DNA of 64,000 bases from Hibiscus mutabilis (lineage: Eukaryota; Streptophyta; Magnoliopsida; Malvales; Malvaceae), in assembly GCA_019671005.1 (NCBI GenBank), contig CM033718.1, forward strand, positions 25,548,014-25,612,013, read 5' to 3'. Within the stretch, counting starts at the first letter, position 1. The number at the start of each line of letters is the position of its first letter. Below are positions 21,967 to 34,441 of the stretch, piece by piece. A model generated the notes under the pieces. That model saw only the letters and a program-made list of their open reading frames with translations, was not told where the DNA came from and made no database searches. Position numbers and translations under genes: made by a program.

Positions 21967-24800
21967 TGTAATACCTCAAATTTGTCCAGGTGTTTAAATA
22001 TATATAATAATTTCTCTATAAATAAAACCAAATAATAAGTAAATATAAAATAATTCCTTAAAAGAAATAAATGTTCATTAGAGTCCAAAAATACAAAATG
22101 AATGTCCAAATTAAAAAATATATGAGTCTATTTACATATAAAATGAGTTACAAGCCCAAAATACAAATATATAGGCCCAAATACATTTTCCCCCGCCCAT
22201 TTATACACTAATCTTCCCCAAACAAATATAATAGCCCAATTGTGCTTCTAAAGCTCGCCAAAATGGGTGATTGAATGGACAAGTGGCACATTGCTATTGG
22301 ACCTTTTCCATTTCACGCGAATTATAACTCCGCTAATGTCAACATTTACGCCAGCTATAAATAGAGAGATAGAAACATAATTATGGGATAATAATGAAGC
22401 AATAATTGCCATGCATTAATTCGGAGAGAGAAGAAAGTTAATAGTCTTACCAGAAAGCTGAAAGGACGCCCGGAAGTTGAAATGATCGTCGGAAGAGATC
22501 ATCACAACTACTGCAATGCTGACTGGGTACGTCATAATGTAGCATTTCTTCCCCTCTTTTATTTACCTGCATAAAAACGCAAAACAAGTCAGATCTAAGC
22601 TTCAAAACCTAAAAAATAGTAGCCTAAAGAACTAAAACCTAGACCTAAAATAAACACAAATCAGTAAGGTGTAAAGCTTATTTGATGTTCGTCGGAGGGT
22701 GTTGTTGCTGCCAGAGAGTGTGAGGTTAACGACAGAGTTGAAAATGAGCGTTTAGGGTTCGGTTTGGGTAGTTTAGGTTTAGGATCAGGCGGAGACGGGA
22801 GGATTCAGATGAATTCGAGCTTATATCTAGCTTTAGGAGAAAAAATTAAGAAGAACGGTGTGATTTAGGTTTTCTTGGCGGCGGCGGACGGCGGCCAAAA
22901 ATCGCCTCGCGGCGGTGACCGGTCGCCGGAGCAAGGTTATGAATGATCGAAAGTGGAGAGTTGGTCGGGGAAGACGACCGGAGACGACGGTCGGCGAACA
23001 GGCCAGAGTAGGGTTGAGGGTGGCAGCGATCGATTGAAAAGTGGTGGTGATGATGAACTAAAGATGAACATCTTAAGGGTTTTGGGTGTTTGATCTAGAA
23101 AACAATGAAAGTGAGGGAGTTTGGTGTTTGTGAAGATCAAATGGGAAGAAACGGGATGAATTGGTGCTGAACTTGTGAAGAACTTGGGTTTTAGATTAAA
23201 AAAGGGATGAGTTTTTCTGGGTTATGGGTGTTCGAGTTGAGAGAATTTGAGTGTTATAAAAGTGGAAAATCGAAAAAATGGGAAAAAAAGGGAATTTGAA
23301 TTGCTGAAGGGGTCATTTTATAGATCGAGGTTCGGGCCTCAGAGCATGTGAACCCCCATCACGGCCTGCGCCCTTCTATATCGAGCTTCATACCGCGACC
23401 CTTCAATTCTCTTTTTTTTTCAATTTAGTCACCATTATCTTGTAATTTGGCTCTCCAGTTCATATTCCTTTCAATTTAGTCACCATTACCTTATAATTTG
23501 ACACCCAAATTTTAATAATAATTTGATTGCACCCTTATTTCAGCTTTAATTTTAATTGTTAAATTGTTTAAGTTTGATTGTTTGCTTAAATTAAATGTAT
23601 GTTTGCATGTTTTAAAAATTGGGCATGTAGTTTAATTATTTAGATAATTAATCACATAGTTTGTTTAATTAATTAGAGCCTTAGATTTAAGTTCTTTAAT
23701 TAGGTTTAAATAATTGATTAGAGAGATAATTATAGCAAATTAGTACATATTGAATGGGAAATTTTAGAGTGTTAATTTAGGTAGTATAATTAATTAGAGC
23801 CTTAGATTTAAGTTCTTTAATTAGTTTAAATAATTGATTAGGCAGATAATTATAGCAAATTAGTACGTATTAAATGGGAAATTTTAGAGTGTTAATTTAG
23901 GTAGTATAATTAATTAGAGCCTTAGATTTAAGTTCTTTAATTAGGTTTAAATAATTGATTAGGGAGATAATTATAGCAAATTAGTACATATTAAATGGGA
24001 AATTTTAGAGTGTTAATTTGGGTAGTATCTCACATGTATTGAGATGTTATTCCAATAACATTCTTAAATGGAACATTTAATATTTACTATCACTTAGAAT
24101 TTGAAAAATGACTTAGAAGGTTAATTAGAGCCCTAATTAGGACTTTTTTTTAAAATAATTAGAAATGATAAATTGAATAGAAATGTTATTTGATTAATCG
24201 ATTTCAGTATGAATAATTTCCAATTCGTTGGATGTTATCTCATAGAAATCTTTTACGTCAATAACATTTAGTTATAAATAATTAAATCAATTAGAGTCTT
24301 TTTACGTTTGAACTTAAAATTAACAAGACCGTAAGTGATCATGCATTGAAAAGCCTTTTATATCGGAAATATATTTTGAATACGAATAAAAGCGTCCTAA
24401 ATCATTTGGGCATTCTTAACCTCGTATTTGAATAAAATGTATTTCCTTATAAAAGGATATCTCCATTTGGAATTCAAATTTAACTAGTGATAATTGATTA
24501 AATTAAATTCAAATTATTGTTCGAAAATGCTACGTGAAATTAATTAAGGTACCGATAACGGGCGTTTGTGGGGGTGCTAATCCTTCCCCACACGTAACCG
24601 ACTCCCAAACACAAATTGTTTTAAAAAAGAGTCTCTAGTTGTTTTTATGGTGTCCGGTCTACCAAAGTGACCGGTGGCGTCTCCAAATTGGTTTTCAAAA
24701 TTAAATAGAAGATTTAATATGAAAAATCTCTAACTTTAAAGATTTAATAAATTAAAATGAATAAAAAACTGATTTTTAAAAGAATTAATCGGCAGGCTAT
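21967..24800 (+). mobile_element. Long LTR of Tat/Ogre type (decayed)
   Basis: Starts with TGTAATACC after the polypurine tract. Near 24546-24600 it has the conserved GGGGGTGCTAATCCTTCCCC block, and near 24650 GGTGTCCGG. Both recur near the 3' end of the other Tat-type LTRs in this window (27975, 46560, 51370). The 3' boundary and primer-binding site are not visible, so the end is approximate. Confidence 0.45.
23667..24028. repeat. Tandem repeat, about 121 bp x 3, inside the LTR
   Basis: Three very similar units begin at about 23667, 23788 and 23908 with AATTAATTAGAGCCTTAG and end with a GTGTTAATTTAGGTAGTAT-like phrase. They differ by only a few bases, so the amplification is recent compared with the decay of the LTR. 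Confidence 0.85.
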
Positions 24801-24831
24801 TTATCCACACACCAATAAAAAATGGTTGAGA

Positions 24832-24869
<38 letters not shown>

Positions 24870-25018
24870 TTTGTTGTTATATTTATATTTTGTTATTATT
24901 ATTATTAACGTTATATTATTATCATTATTAAACTAAAATGAAAAAGAAAGAAGACACTAAATAAAAGCCCAATAATAATAATAATAATATTAACCCAAGT
25001 TTATATATATATATATAT
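24832..25018. repeat. Microsatellites (ATT)n, (AAT)n and (TA)n
   Basis: ATT repeats at about 24833-24867, AAT repeats at about 24968-24990 and TA repeats at about 25003-25018. Confidence 0.8.
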
Positions 25019-26499
25019 CAGTTCAATATACAAAAAGACCAAACAAATATATATACATATATTATATCTGGCCCAATTCTAATTAAACAAGAAAACCTAA
25101 TCCCTTAATCTTCTCTTGTGCAGCCGATTAAGAGTCGTTAGATCTTGGAGCAATCGAACGGTACAGGATTGAAGCAGAAGACTCCCGACCTTCCTCACTC
25201 ACGCGTGGGATCCACGGTCGAGTCTGTTCGACTCTAGCACGCGCCTATGCGCCATCATCGCACCTCCACGCTGGAAGGGAGAGCCAATGGCCAGGTTACA
25301 CATCATTGGACTCAGCCATGCTATCAGCCACATCGTCCGTTCATTTGCTGGTCCCCCTCATCTCCTCCAACGGTCACATGTACGAGGAAACAAAGAAACA
25401 ATGTCAAAAAATGCACAAAAAATTTATCAGATGGCAGGCAGAAGTTGGATCCGGCCAAAATACAAGAGAGCAACCAATGACATTCTACCATTTCAATTTT
25501 CATTTATGTAAATCTATGTAATATTCGGGTGCTATATAACCGAAGATAACCATTGTAAACCCTAGTTCAAGACGGGGAATTTCAGAGTGAGCAATACAAA
25601 AAAAGACCCTTCGAGGTATATACTCTTGATTTTTCTAGTGCATGCATATAAAAAAAATACTAAAGTAGAATTAGGGTTTTAGTTTGTTTACCCTTCTGCG
25701 TTTCTTTTCCCCCGTGCTGTTGTTCCTCATCGCCGACTACAAGCCTCCTAGCCTTCTCGAGGCCTAGCATGGTGAGTCGGAAAGGGAACCGTCGTTGGAA
25801 GTGGGTTGTAAAGCAAAAAAAAAGAGTCTCGACTTTTTAGATCTAAGTCAAAAAGGGATTTTTTCTCGAAAAGGGTTTTAAATCTGGGTTTAACGGAAGA
25901 ATGGGGTCGGTCTGATTTGTTTTTAAGTTTCACTGGCCACCGATAAACTGCGACCGACGCTGCAGCATACGACAGAAAAGTTACTGGTTTCTAGAAAATC
26001 GGCTAGAATTTGGGTTTGGGGATGAACACGCGGCGGTGTTCATCCCCGCTTTGGGAGAAAGGAGAGAACGGGAAAGTTGGGGGTAATAAAATGCCAAAAG
26101 AGTCTATGGCTGGTCAAAATAGGGGATTTTATAACCCTTTATGTTTTAAAAATGGATTAATCTCATTTTAAGGACCTCTGCCCTACTTTAATCACGCCTG
26201 CGATCCTTCTGCATGGGCAAATCACACGTTCAGTCCCTCCGCTTGGGATAATCACGTTCCCAGGTCCTTCTGCCTTTGAAAATCCCTTTCCAGGTCCCTA
26301 TAAGTTTTTTACAGTTTTCAATCTCGTCCCCTTTCTTTTCTTTAAATCTGGCCCTCAAGGTTTTTGTTTGTTCGATTAGGTCCTTTTTCAGTGTTGAAAA
26401 ATCCTCTTTTACCATGCATATTTAATTTTTTATGCCTTTTTATGTATTATGTTTATCCATATTTGTTGTTAATATGCTTATATTGAGGCTTGATATTCA

Positions 26500-26840
26500 T
26501 TTTATGTGATAGTTATGATATATAATATATAATATAGTTTGTTTATAAAACATAACATATGGTTTTTATAAAGTATATTATATAGTTTTCTTAAATATAT
26601 AACATATAGTTTTTTATAAAGTATGGTATATATATATAATATAGTTTCTACAATATAATATATGTTTTTTATGTACAATATGCAAAGCTTTTTAATATGT
26701 ATAATACAAGTTTTATAGTACATATGATACATAGCTTTTATAATATAATATAGTTTTTTTACATAATACATAGTTTTTTAATATATGTATAATATAATTT
26801 TAAATATATATATCATACATTTTTATATATAGTATATAAT
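26500..26840. repeat. AT-rich degenerate tandem array
   Basis: About 340 bases of repeated ATAATATAGTTTTTTATA-type units, at very low GC, inside the LTR. A minus-strand open frame here is a by-product of composition. Confidence 0.6.
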
Positions 26841-28234
26841 ATGTAATTAAAGTTTGTTTCTTTATGAATATATGTGTTTTAGTATGTGTTTAGTTTAGGT
26901 GTGGGCCTTGTTGTTTTGGGCCTAGGTTTAGCTTTAGCTTAGCGGGCTTTGGGCTTAGTTTAGATGGGCTTTGGGTTTGTTAAGGCTTTTAGATTAGTTT
27001 AAAAATTAACTTAATTAATTTAAATCGTGTGCTCGTCTCATAGGGGCATGATTTATAAATTAATTAAGTTAATTTAGGATTAGTTTTTTGGAGCCTTAGT
27101 TAGCTTTAGGTTTAGATTAACTTAGTGAATTTAAATTTATCCTTGGCTTATTGGGATAAATGTTAAATCCATTAAATTAATTGGACATTTTTTAATCACT
27201 TTCGAGATAAAATCAATTACAAGTTTAGATTGACATTTAATTTTAAACCATGGTTAATTAACTCAATTTGTTTTAAATAGTGTTTTTGGCTTACTAGAAC
27301 AGTAGTTTAAAAACGATTGAATTAAGTATCATGGTACAAGATAATTCATAAGGGTTTTCTAGTTTTTTAGGGTTTAATTAATTTGGGATTAATATTAGAC
27401 TTACCTAATTAATAATTAGATCACTAATTAAATTTCCATAATTTGGGGCCTTTTAGGTTAGGGCTTTTAGTGGGTCTTTGTGTGTTTAATTTTCAAGTCT
27501 TTGTTTGACATTCATTTTTTATTTGTCATCATTTGGCCCAATTGATTTACATGTTAATTAATTTCACTCATAAAAAGTGAGGAAGTCATTAATTCCGACA
27601 TTTGTGTCGTAACAGTCCGAGCTTAAAGGATGTTGACCAAATGTTTGAATTAATCCTTACCGACTCAAGGTAAAATTAAAACTTAACCAAATCATTACAT
27701 CATATTTAAAATGCTTGCATCATTAATAAAGGTGACGTGCAAGATTCGAACCATAAATTAACACAGCAGTCGGGCTTATTCGATGTCTGTTTAATCTATG
27801 GTCCGATGTATCGTCAACCTTATTAGTTAAATGTCCAATTAATTCTAACCCACCAATTTGATAAAGCCCGTGTAATTAAGGACAAATTTTCAATTAAGTA
27901 TGCCAATTTAAATTCAATTCAAATTCCATCAATTTGAAAGCAACAAATATTCAAGTACCGATTCCCATGCTTGATGGGGGTGCTAATCCTTCCCCACGCA
28001 TAACCAACTCTCGGACCCTTTCATATTGAATCTCTGGTTTTCTATGGTGTCCGGCCTACCTAACCCAAGTGGCGGTGACAACTCCAAGTTTTTTTTATCA
28101 TTTTCAAAAGAATGAAGATTTTCAAAAGTGATCCCCTTTAAAACCAATTTTCAAAGAATAGTTTTGGGAACAACCCGTAGCACCGAACTTGTGAAGCCCT
28201 TATGGTTTTAAAATATAGAAAAGAGGTCGCTACA

Positions 28235-28760
28235 CTTAGGGTGCAACTATATGGGTTATTGCTCGTGATGACAATGGACGCGTGCTTGGTGGCTTCGCTC
28301 AACATACTTTGGGCCCGACTGAAGTTGGCCTAGCAGAACTTGCAGCCGTGATTGTTGGACTACAGTTTGCCTGCGATCAACACTTGCCCAACGTCATCCT
28401 TGAGACCGACTCGACCACAATTGCCAACAAATTGGGTAGATGGCCCAATGAGGACATCTCTATGCTAAACCCGTTTCTAGATCTGGCCCGTACCATGCTC
28501 AATTGTAATCGGGGTTTTAATGTCATTTTTGCTCATCGTGATTCAAACATGGCAGCCTACAGCTTAGCCTCTTGAGCCCTTCGTTCTTTTAGTTTCATTT
28601 TCTTTGACTCGGTTTGTCCCAAGATTATTGTTCCTATTGTTAACATTGATTCTTTATCTTAATGCACTTGGTACTCTTTTCCCCCTTAGGTTCACTACTC
28701 GTTGGTGATGTAGAGGAGAGATTTTTAACGAAGCCCGTTTTCTTTCAAAAAAACTAAGAA
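28235..28760 (+). pseudogene. LINE-type RNase H (RVT_3) fragment
   Basis: From 28240 the frame reads GATIWVIARDDNGRVLGGFA, then GLAELAAVIVGLQFACDQ, VILETDSTTIANKL and FAHRDSNMAAYSLAS. It ends at a TGA (28573-28575) where the family has a tryptophan codon (SLASWALRS), and similarity continues for about 30 codons. This is the RNase H-like domain found at the C-terminus of plant non-LTR retrotransposon polyproteins. The E and D positions of the active site are present, while the first aspartate lies upstream and is missing. A tail with TTTTTAACGAAGCCCG and a short A run (28746-28752) fits a LINE 3' end. Confidence 0.75.
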
Positions 28761-28789
28761 ACTAAGCCAAAGTGCATTTTACTAGTAAT

Positions 28790-31080
28790 GCTAGGGATGA
28801 GCATGAGACCCGAACTCGACAGATTTCGACCTGACTCGATCTTATAGAGTCTAGTTTTTTTAAAATAAAATCATGTTCGAGTCGGATCGGGTCAGGTGAA
28901 CAATATTTAAATGTCAGGTTGGGCCAATTTTGGATTAGGGTGAAAAATACCCGACTTGACCCGAGCCAAGATATTTGTGTAATTTTTTTCATATATTTTG
29001 AGTAATTACTATAATACCTCTCTTTATATATTATTTTCAATTACATCCTTAATATTTTTCGAATAAAAAATAGAGATAATTACTATAAATACCTTCTTTA
29101 TATTTTTCTATTATCGCTTTTATTTTAATAAAAATAGAAGAAAAAATATTTTTTATTATTTCGGGTCGAATTTGGTGAAAATTATTCACATGGCAAGTAA
29201 GTATAACCTTTATATTTTTTAAATCGAATTTGAATAGACTAAAAACCCCGATTACATCCCAATTAATACAGGCCTTACAAAACCCCAAAGAATATGCTCC
29301 CATCTCGTCCTCATTGACTACAGTCGCTTTTGCTCTGCTGTCCTTTCGCTGTCTCAAGTTTAAGCCATTATAAATGGTTCAGATCCTTTTTTCTATTAGG
29401 ATTTTGCAATTCTAATACGGCACTGTTATATGTTATTTTGACCCTTCAATTTTATTAAAATATTTATATCCAACCTTCAGATTTACATATTATAGCAATA
29501 CGATACAAGGATGCCACTTCAAGAATCATATAAATACATGATTTTTTTAATAGAAACCGTTAGTTTTATTAAACGAGAAAATACTTAAAATTATAATAAA
29601 TGTTTATAATTATCATCGTAAACTAAATACATAATATGAACATTTTCCTAAAACTAGTCACTCTAGATCATACAATGACCATTCATGAAAAAGGTTAAAA
29701 ACACATCCAAAAGACTCGAACGAAAAATAGACACGAACAAATATAAAATAAACGTCAGAGCCGAGCGTCGTGAGAAACTATCCACGAGTTCAAACCGCGT
29801 ATCCAAATTCAATTCGAAGGTCTAGAGCAAGAAAGATCACCATGATTACAAATAAACGTTATCTTGATCTGTTGTAGCGTCGTCAAATCAAACCCTGAAA
29901 AAAAATATAAAATAAAAAAACGACCAAACGACCGAGGAAGAAGAAAAAACATACCAAAAAATATAGATAAACATGCCACGAAGGTAGAAAAAAACGTGTC
30001 ACAAAGGCAAAGTTATTTTTTATTAAAATCTAGAAAAAAATAAAGAAAAACAAATCCGGCGGTCCGCAACCAGCATCAAAACCGGTGCCGCCGCCGGCTA
30101 AATAAAATGAAAAAAATAAAACTTACGGCACTTGATAGATGAAGAAGGTTGCGTTAGAGGAAAAATAAAAATACATGATTTTTTATGAATAGTTTAAAGG
30201 TGATTATAAAATAGTATCACAAATACATGATTTTTTTAAATGAATATATTTATTTCGAATGCATAATCATATATAACATTTACATCCAATACCATAAACA
30301 TATTTTCAATGCTATTGTACATACTCCAAATTTATGGTACGAGGATAAGCAACCTGCAAGAGGTATATATAATTTGACGTGGAAGAATGGAAACTCCAAT
30401 TCTTAAATCGAATGTATGGAAAAACATGTTAAAAATAAGCTGCTTTACCCTCTTTTTATCCTGTAGTTCTGTTTGATAGTTTAAGTTAGAACAAGCTGCT
30501 TTGGCTCATAATGCGAAATGGAAGGCAAAGCTAGGTGAGTACGAGAATGATGAATGAAACATCGGAACTGGTGAGCCATAGCTCACCCAACAGACTGTTG
30601 CAGCATAAAGACACTAACAGAGACCCATAAGGCTACTATTAAGTCAACAGGCTCAAAACCAAGTACATCCCCAGAGACGCAAACATGGAATAAGTGGCGG
30701 AAAAGTAGTGCTGCGGCTGCCCTGCCAGTTGGGTAAGGGTTTTTATCATGGTGTTGATGACTGTCTCTCAACCGCCTCACAATTATTGCTTCAATATCTT
30801 ACCCAACTGATCCAGGCCACAGACCCATTATAGCTATATCACCTTTCAAGTCCTTGGTTCCAAGCTTTTAATACAGGCTGAATTCTAACATGCATGCACA
30901 CACTATTGATTGGTGCATGAATCCTATTACTACAAGTCAAGGGTGATTCTCGGCATATATACTAGGAACGATCACACGTGGTCTCAAGAAAAGGAAGGCC
31001 CCAAAATGAGTTAAGTTAAATATTTGTAAAGAAAAAACAAAAGATTAGTTCTGAATTAATTGTAAAGCACATGAAAGAAC
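28790..31080. other. AT-rich intergenic DNA
   Basis: A TAGGGATGAGCAT phrase near 28791 resembles a hAT-type terminus, followed by GAGTCGGATCGGGTCAGG-like composition, but no partner end was found. A minus-strand frame at 30583-30780 has no recognised domain. I see nothing else supportable. Confidence 0.3.
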
Positions 31081-31096
31081 ATAATGATGTTGTATT

Positions 31097-31276
31097 CGGT
31101 GGCGGAGCCACGTGTATGATTGGGTAGACACATTTAGCATTAATTTTTATGAATTAGTCCTTAAATTTTATGATTTGTGCCTACCTTGAAATTTTGAGAT
31201 TTTAATAACTTGTGCCCACGCTCAAAAATATTTTGACTTGTGTCCACGCTCAAAAAGATTTATAGATCCGCCACTA
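31097..31276. mobile_element. Non-autonomous hAT element, 180 bp
   Basis: The ends are CGGTGGCGGAGCC and, reverse-complemented, TAGTGGCGGATC, sharing GTGGCGGA. Exact 8-bp duplications GTTGTATT flank it at 31089-31096 and 31277-31284. An 8-bp duplication and a YAGTGGCGGA end are typical of hAT elements. It has no coding capacity. Confidence 0.85.
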
Positions 31277-31284
31277 GTTGTATT

Positions 31285-32439
31285 TCATGAATTCTTTAAA
31301 ATTGAAGGTTACATTTTAATAAAATTACACAAGATCCCTTAAATCTTTGAGTCGGCCTCGCTACGTGTCTATACTTTTTATATCCTTAGTAAAGCAAAGA
31401 AAGATCATTGAAAGATACTTTGCTCCCTCAACCAGGTTCACTCATCATTAGCATTTTCCAAAACCCTTTGTCGTTTTTACAAAGATTCCCTAAAAAAGTT
31501 GCGTTGTACCCATGCTTATACTAGCAAAAATAATGGATTTACTTTCATTAACCTCATCTCGTATGGTTAAACTTTACTCCTTACTTGACCAATTAACAAG
31601 ATTACAAAACCAAATGTTATAGAACCGCCGGTAGAATATATGTTTTTTGGACATAAAATCTAGCCACAAGGGAATCAGAAACGTTAGCTATATAGACAGG
31701 CATCATTTCACAATTTGTCCCTTCTTTAGGTAAATATTTGAGAGCATAGCAACCATGAAATGAGAACAATCTCTACCAAAGGAAAAAAATGGAATCCATC
31801 CGTGTTCCTTTGGAAGAAAGAAATATGGTGATAAGGATTCCAAATCTTAGCAAGATGAGGTAAAACAATATAAATGCTCACACTAAAAAAATTAAGTTTA
31901 GGATTTAGAATTAAAGTTTAAAGTTAGGGTTTAAAGTTTATGATTTAAAATTTAAAATTTGAGTTTAAAATTTAACTTTTTAATGTTAAGGCATAAAATA
32001 TACACCGAAAAGATATAGAAAATTTGTCTCGTTACAAAAAGTCACTGTCATAACCAACGATTATAATATTATGCAACAATAATGGTATAGAAGGAAGTAT
32101 TGGTCAAGTGAGAATGAAAAGATCCGATTAACGAAGCAGCCGAGCAATGGCGGAACATAGTGAAGACCTAGAGCATTGACCTTCTAAAATTTTGGAAAAT
32201 TGACATTCAGTTTTTGAAATTTTGAAAATGATTATTAGGGTCTTTCAAATACTTGAAAGTTTTTAATTATTTTTATTATTTTTTTTTAAATTTCTCATTA
32301 ATATATATCCATAAATTATTATCGTATACACAGTGGTGGAAAATAAAATTTCTACAAGCGAAATTATTTAGGAGTTTAAAATTTAGAGATTAAGAAGTAA
32401 GGTTAGTATATCAAATCTTCACCCTATATTTATGGGTTC
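31285..32439. other. Intergenic DNA with telomere-like TTTAGGG phrases
   Basis: No gene is visible. Degenerate TTTAGGG/TTTAAAG units occur at about 31895-31985. A CAGTGGTGGAAAATAAAA-like phrase at about 32334 resembles the left end of the fold-back element that follows, and may be a truncated copy. Confidence 0.35.
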
Positions 32440-32770
32440 ATGCATGCACATGTGGTGGAAACAAAAAATTCCACCAGTTCCTTAGTTTCAAGGTGTAGGG
32501 ATTTTGTTTAGGGTTTAAGTATATAAATTTTGAATATAGGGGGTGTGGTTAAAATTTAAGGTTTAGGGTTAAATTTTAGGGTTCATAGATTAAAACCTAA
32601 GCCCTTAACCATGTTACCCTAAACTCTAACATCTAAACCCTAAATTATAACCTTAAACCTTAGATTTTAAACACATACACTTAAACCCCTATACTATAAA
32701 CGCTAAATCGAGTCTATGAACCCTAAAACTAAGGCGTTTGTGAATTTTTTCGCTTTCACCGCTAGTGGAT
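32440..32770. mobile_element. Fold-back element rich in telomere-like repeats
   Basis: The left end (TGTGGTGGAAACAAAAAATT...CTTAGTTTCAAGG) resembles the reverse complement of the right end (TAGCGGTGAAAGCGAAAAAA...CTTAGTTTTAGGG). The inner arms also pair: TTTAGGG-type units on the left face CCCTAAA-type units on the right around a centre near 32600. No target duplication was found. Confidence 0.5.
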
Positions 32771-34200
32771 GAGCTATTTTCCTATATTTATATGTATGTA
32801 TATTATGACAGTTTACTGTCAAAGTTGTATTATATAATCAAGCACCAAAATTGGCCACTGCGGCCAAGGTTATATAGTTAGTGAGAAATCAAAGCTCTGC
32901 TAAACCTGAGTAGTGAAGTAAAAGTAATAGAGGTAACGACAATCAGCATATGTCTGGTTATAATATATTTTGAAACAAGAAAGCATATGGCTAGAAAAGG
33001 ATAGAAAAAGACGAATAAAATTTTCCGTACCTTTCTCCTTTTGTCTGGAAGCAAATTCTAGATTCTAGCAATGAAACATACACATGATCAGAGTCCCACT
33101 TCCAGAAGGCCAGTCCACAACTTACACACAGGTTCGGGGTATCTGCCAAGATATTATCTTTGGTTGCGGTTCTGTATGCCTCACATTCCAAGCGCTAATT
33201 TACATTTCACTAACAATTTAGTCCATAACTTGATTGGAATAATAGAAAGTGGAAGAAACAATGGTCAGAATCTATTTATCACAGAGGGGAAAACAATAAA
33301 AAAAAAAACCACAAATGATAAGAATCATAGAAAGAATATCTTCCAAGATTTGCACCAGGAATCCCATTTACAGACTTCATTTTTTTTTTCTACCACTATT
33401 CACCTTGATTATTTAGCATACAGAACTACAGCTTGCATCTTTTGGTTTGCTTCAAACTCCATGTATTTTTCTTAAAAAATTGAACCCTCTTCTGTTCAGT
33501 AAGCTAGTAACTCCACAGGTTTTGAATTTTCATTTGGAGCAAAGTGAAAAGCATATTGAATTCCATAGCTTGAGTCCAAACAAGAGTGGATGTCAAAATC
33601 ACATTGAGAGATTGCTAAAGATAGTTGCCCATCCTAGCTCACTCTTCTCCAGGAGAGAGAGAGAGAGAGATCAAAAAAGTAGAGGGAAAATGATTATTCA
33701 TAACAAAGTGAGACCAATCGCCCCTTATCCAAAAGGACAACTACGTAGTCGTATTGCCATCTTTACTGGGATCTGGTGGCATAATGAAATTACCCATACA
33801 CAGCTTTAGAGCTGCAAAATATTATACAGCTATATCACCACCTCAATCATGAAATAAGGATCATTTGCCTTTATTGGTTGCAGATATTTCTGCAGGAGCT
33901 CTTACTCGTATTAGTCCACACACTCACAGAACCATCAGCAAAGGCCAACTAAGACTTGAAAATCCTTCACGTGCTTCAGACACGGATATTTGTTAATCGA
34001 TGGATCATTAGGACACAACAGAGGATGATTTTGGTACAGCTAATACCATCTGCATCTGATTTTTTTTATTCACTTAGTAGAACTAACAAGGCAAATCCCA
34101 CTTGCCCCTGACCTAATCAAGGAATACGGTTTAGTTTAAAAAAAAAATAGTGTACTTTGATTCTGATTCTTCTCTTTTACTTGTTTCTTGTGCTGCTCAA
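32771..34200. other. Upstream region of the RADIALIS-like gene
   Basis: No convincing coding frame is present. A (GA)n run lies at 33653-33670. The rest is ordinary non-coding plant DNA. Confidence 0.4.
33653..33670. repeat. GA dinucleotide repeat
   Basis: Nine GA units, about 770 bp upstream of the RADIALIS-like start codon. GA runs can bind plant BBR/BPC factors, but a role here is speculation. Confidence 0.7.
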
Positions 34201-34441
34201 TCTTGTGGTTCCTAAGGGGACGGGTCACATTATACTCTGCCCTTTTGGAGGATATATTCACCCAACTTGCTCAACCCATCTACACTTTTCCTCCAGCTTA
34301 TAAGGAGTTTCCATCATCATATCTCTCAGACACCGCCCCTTGAAGTAATCTTCTGAGACAAACACCCCATCTTTTCCCTTCCATCATCATTGCAAGTTTC
34401 ATTTTATTCATTCTATCTCTCAAATTCAGTCCTAGGCATAT
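34201..34441 (+). promoter_or_regulatory. Probable proximal promoter and leader of the RADIALIS-like gene
   Basis: The stretch before the ATG is rich in pyrimidines, with ATC repeats in the last 140 bases. TATA-like boxes are GATATATTC near 34251 and CTTATAAGG near 34298. Neither is decisive. Confidence 0.3.

Larger units (their letters stand above)
24810..28234 (+). mobile_element. Second Tat/Ogre-type LTR, probably solo
   Basis: The left part has ATT and AAT microsatellites and a GGCCCAATTCTAATT phrase in the same arrangement as the LTR at 56591. The right part has the GGGGGTGCTAATCCTTCCCC block (27976) and the GGTGTCCGG phrase (28048). It ends at CGCTACA (28234). The next base belongs to a LINE-type RNase H coding segment, so this LTR seems inserted in, or joined to, a LINE. 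The left end is uncertain. Confidence 0.4.

Noticed and set aside
22937..23140. Minus-strand 67-residue proline/serine-rich frame
   Set aside because: It lies in the GC-rich part of an LTR and has no conserved motif.
25247..25521. Three overlapping plus-strand frames of 71-77 residues
   Set aside because: They share the same DNA in three frames, show no domain and lie inside a retrotransposon LTR with higher GC.
26502..26771. Minus-strand 89-residue frame rich in Y, I and K
   Set aside because: The sequence is an AT-rich tandem array; the frame is a result of base composition.
30583..30780. Minus-strand 65-residue frame with a hydrophobic end
   Set aside because: It has no family, splice or promoter support. 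A membrane-protein exon cannot be excluded but is not supported.
33071..33809. Plus-strand frames of 134 and 120 residues upstream of the RADIALIS-like gene
   Set aside because: They have no recognisable domain, irregular codon use and overlap each other. They are probably chance open frames.
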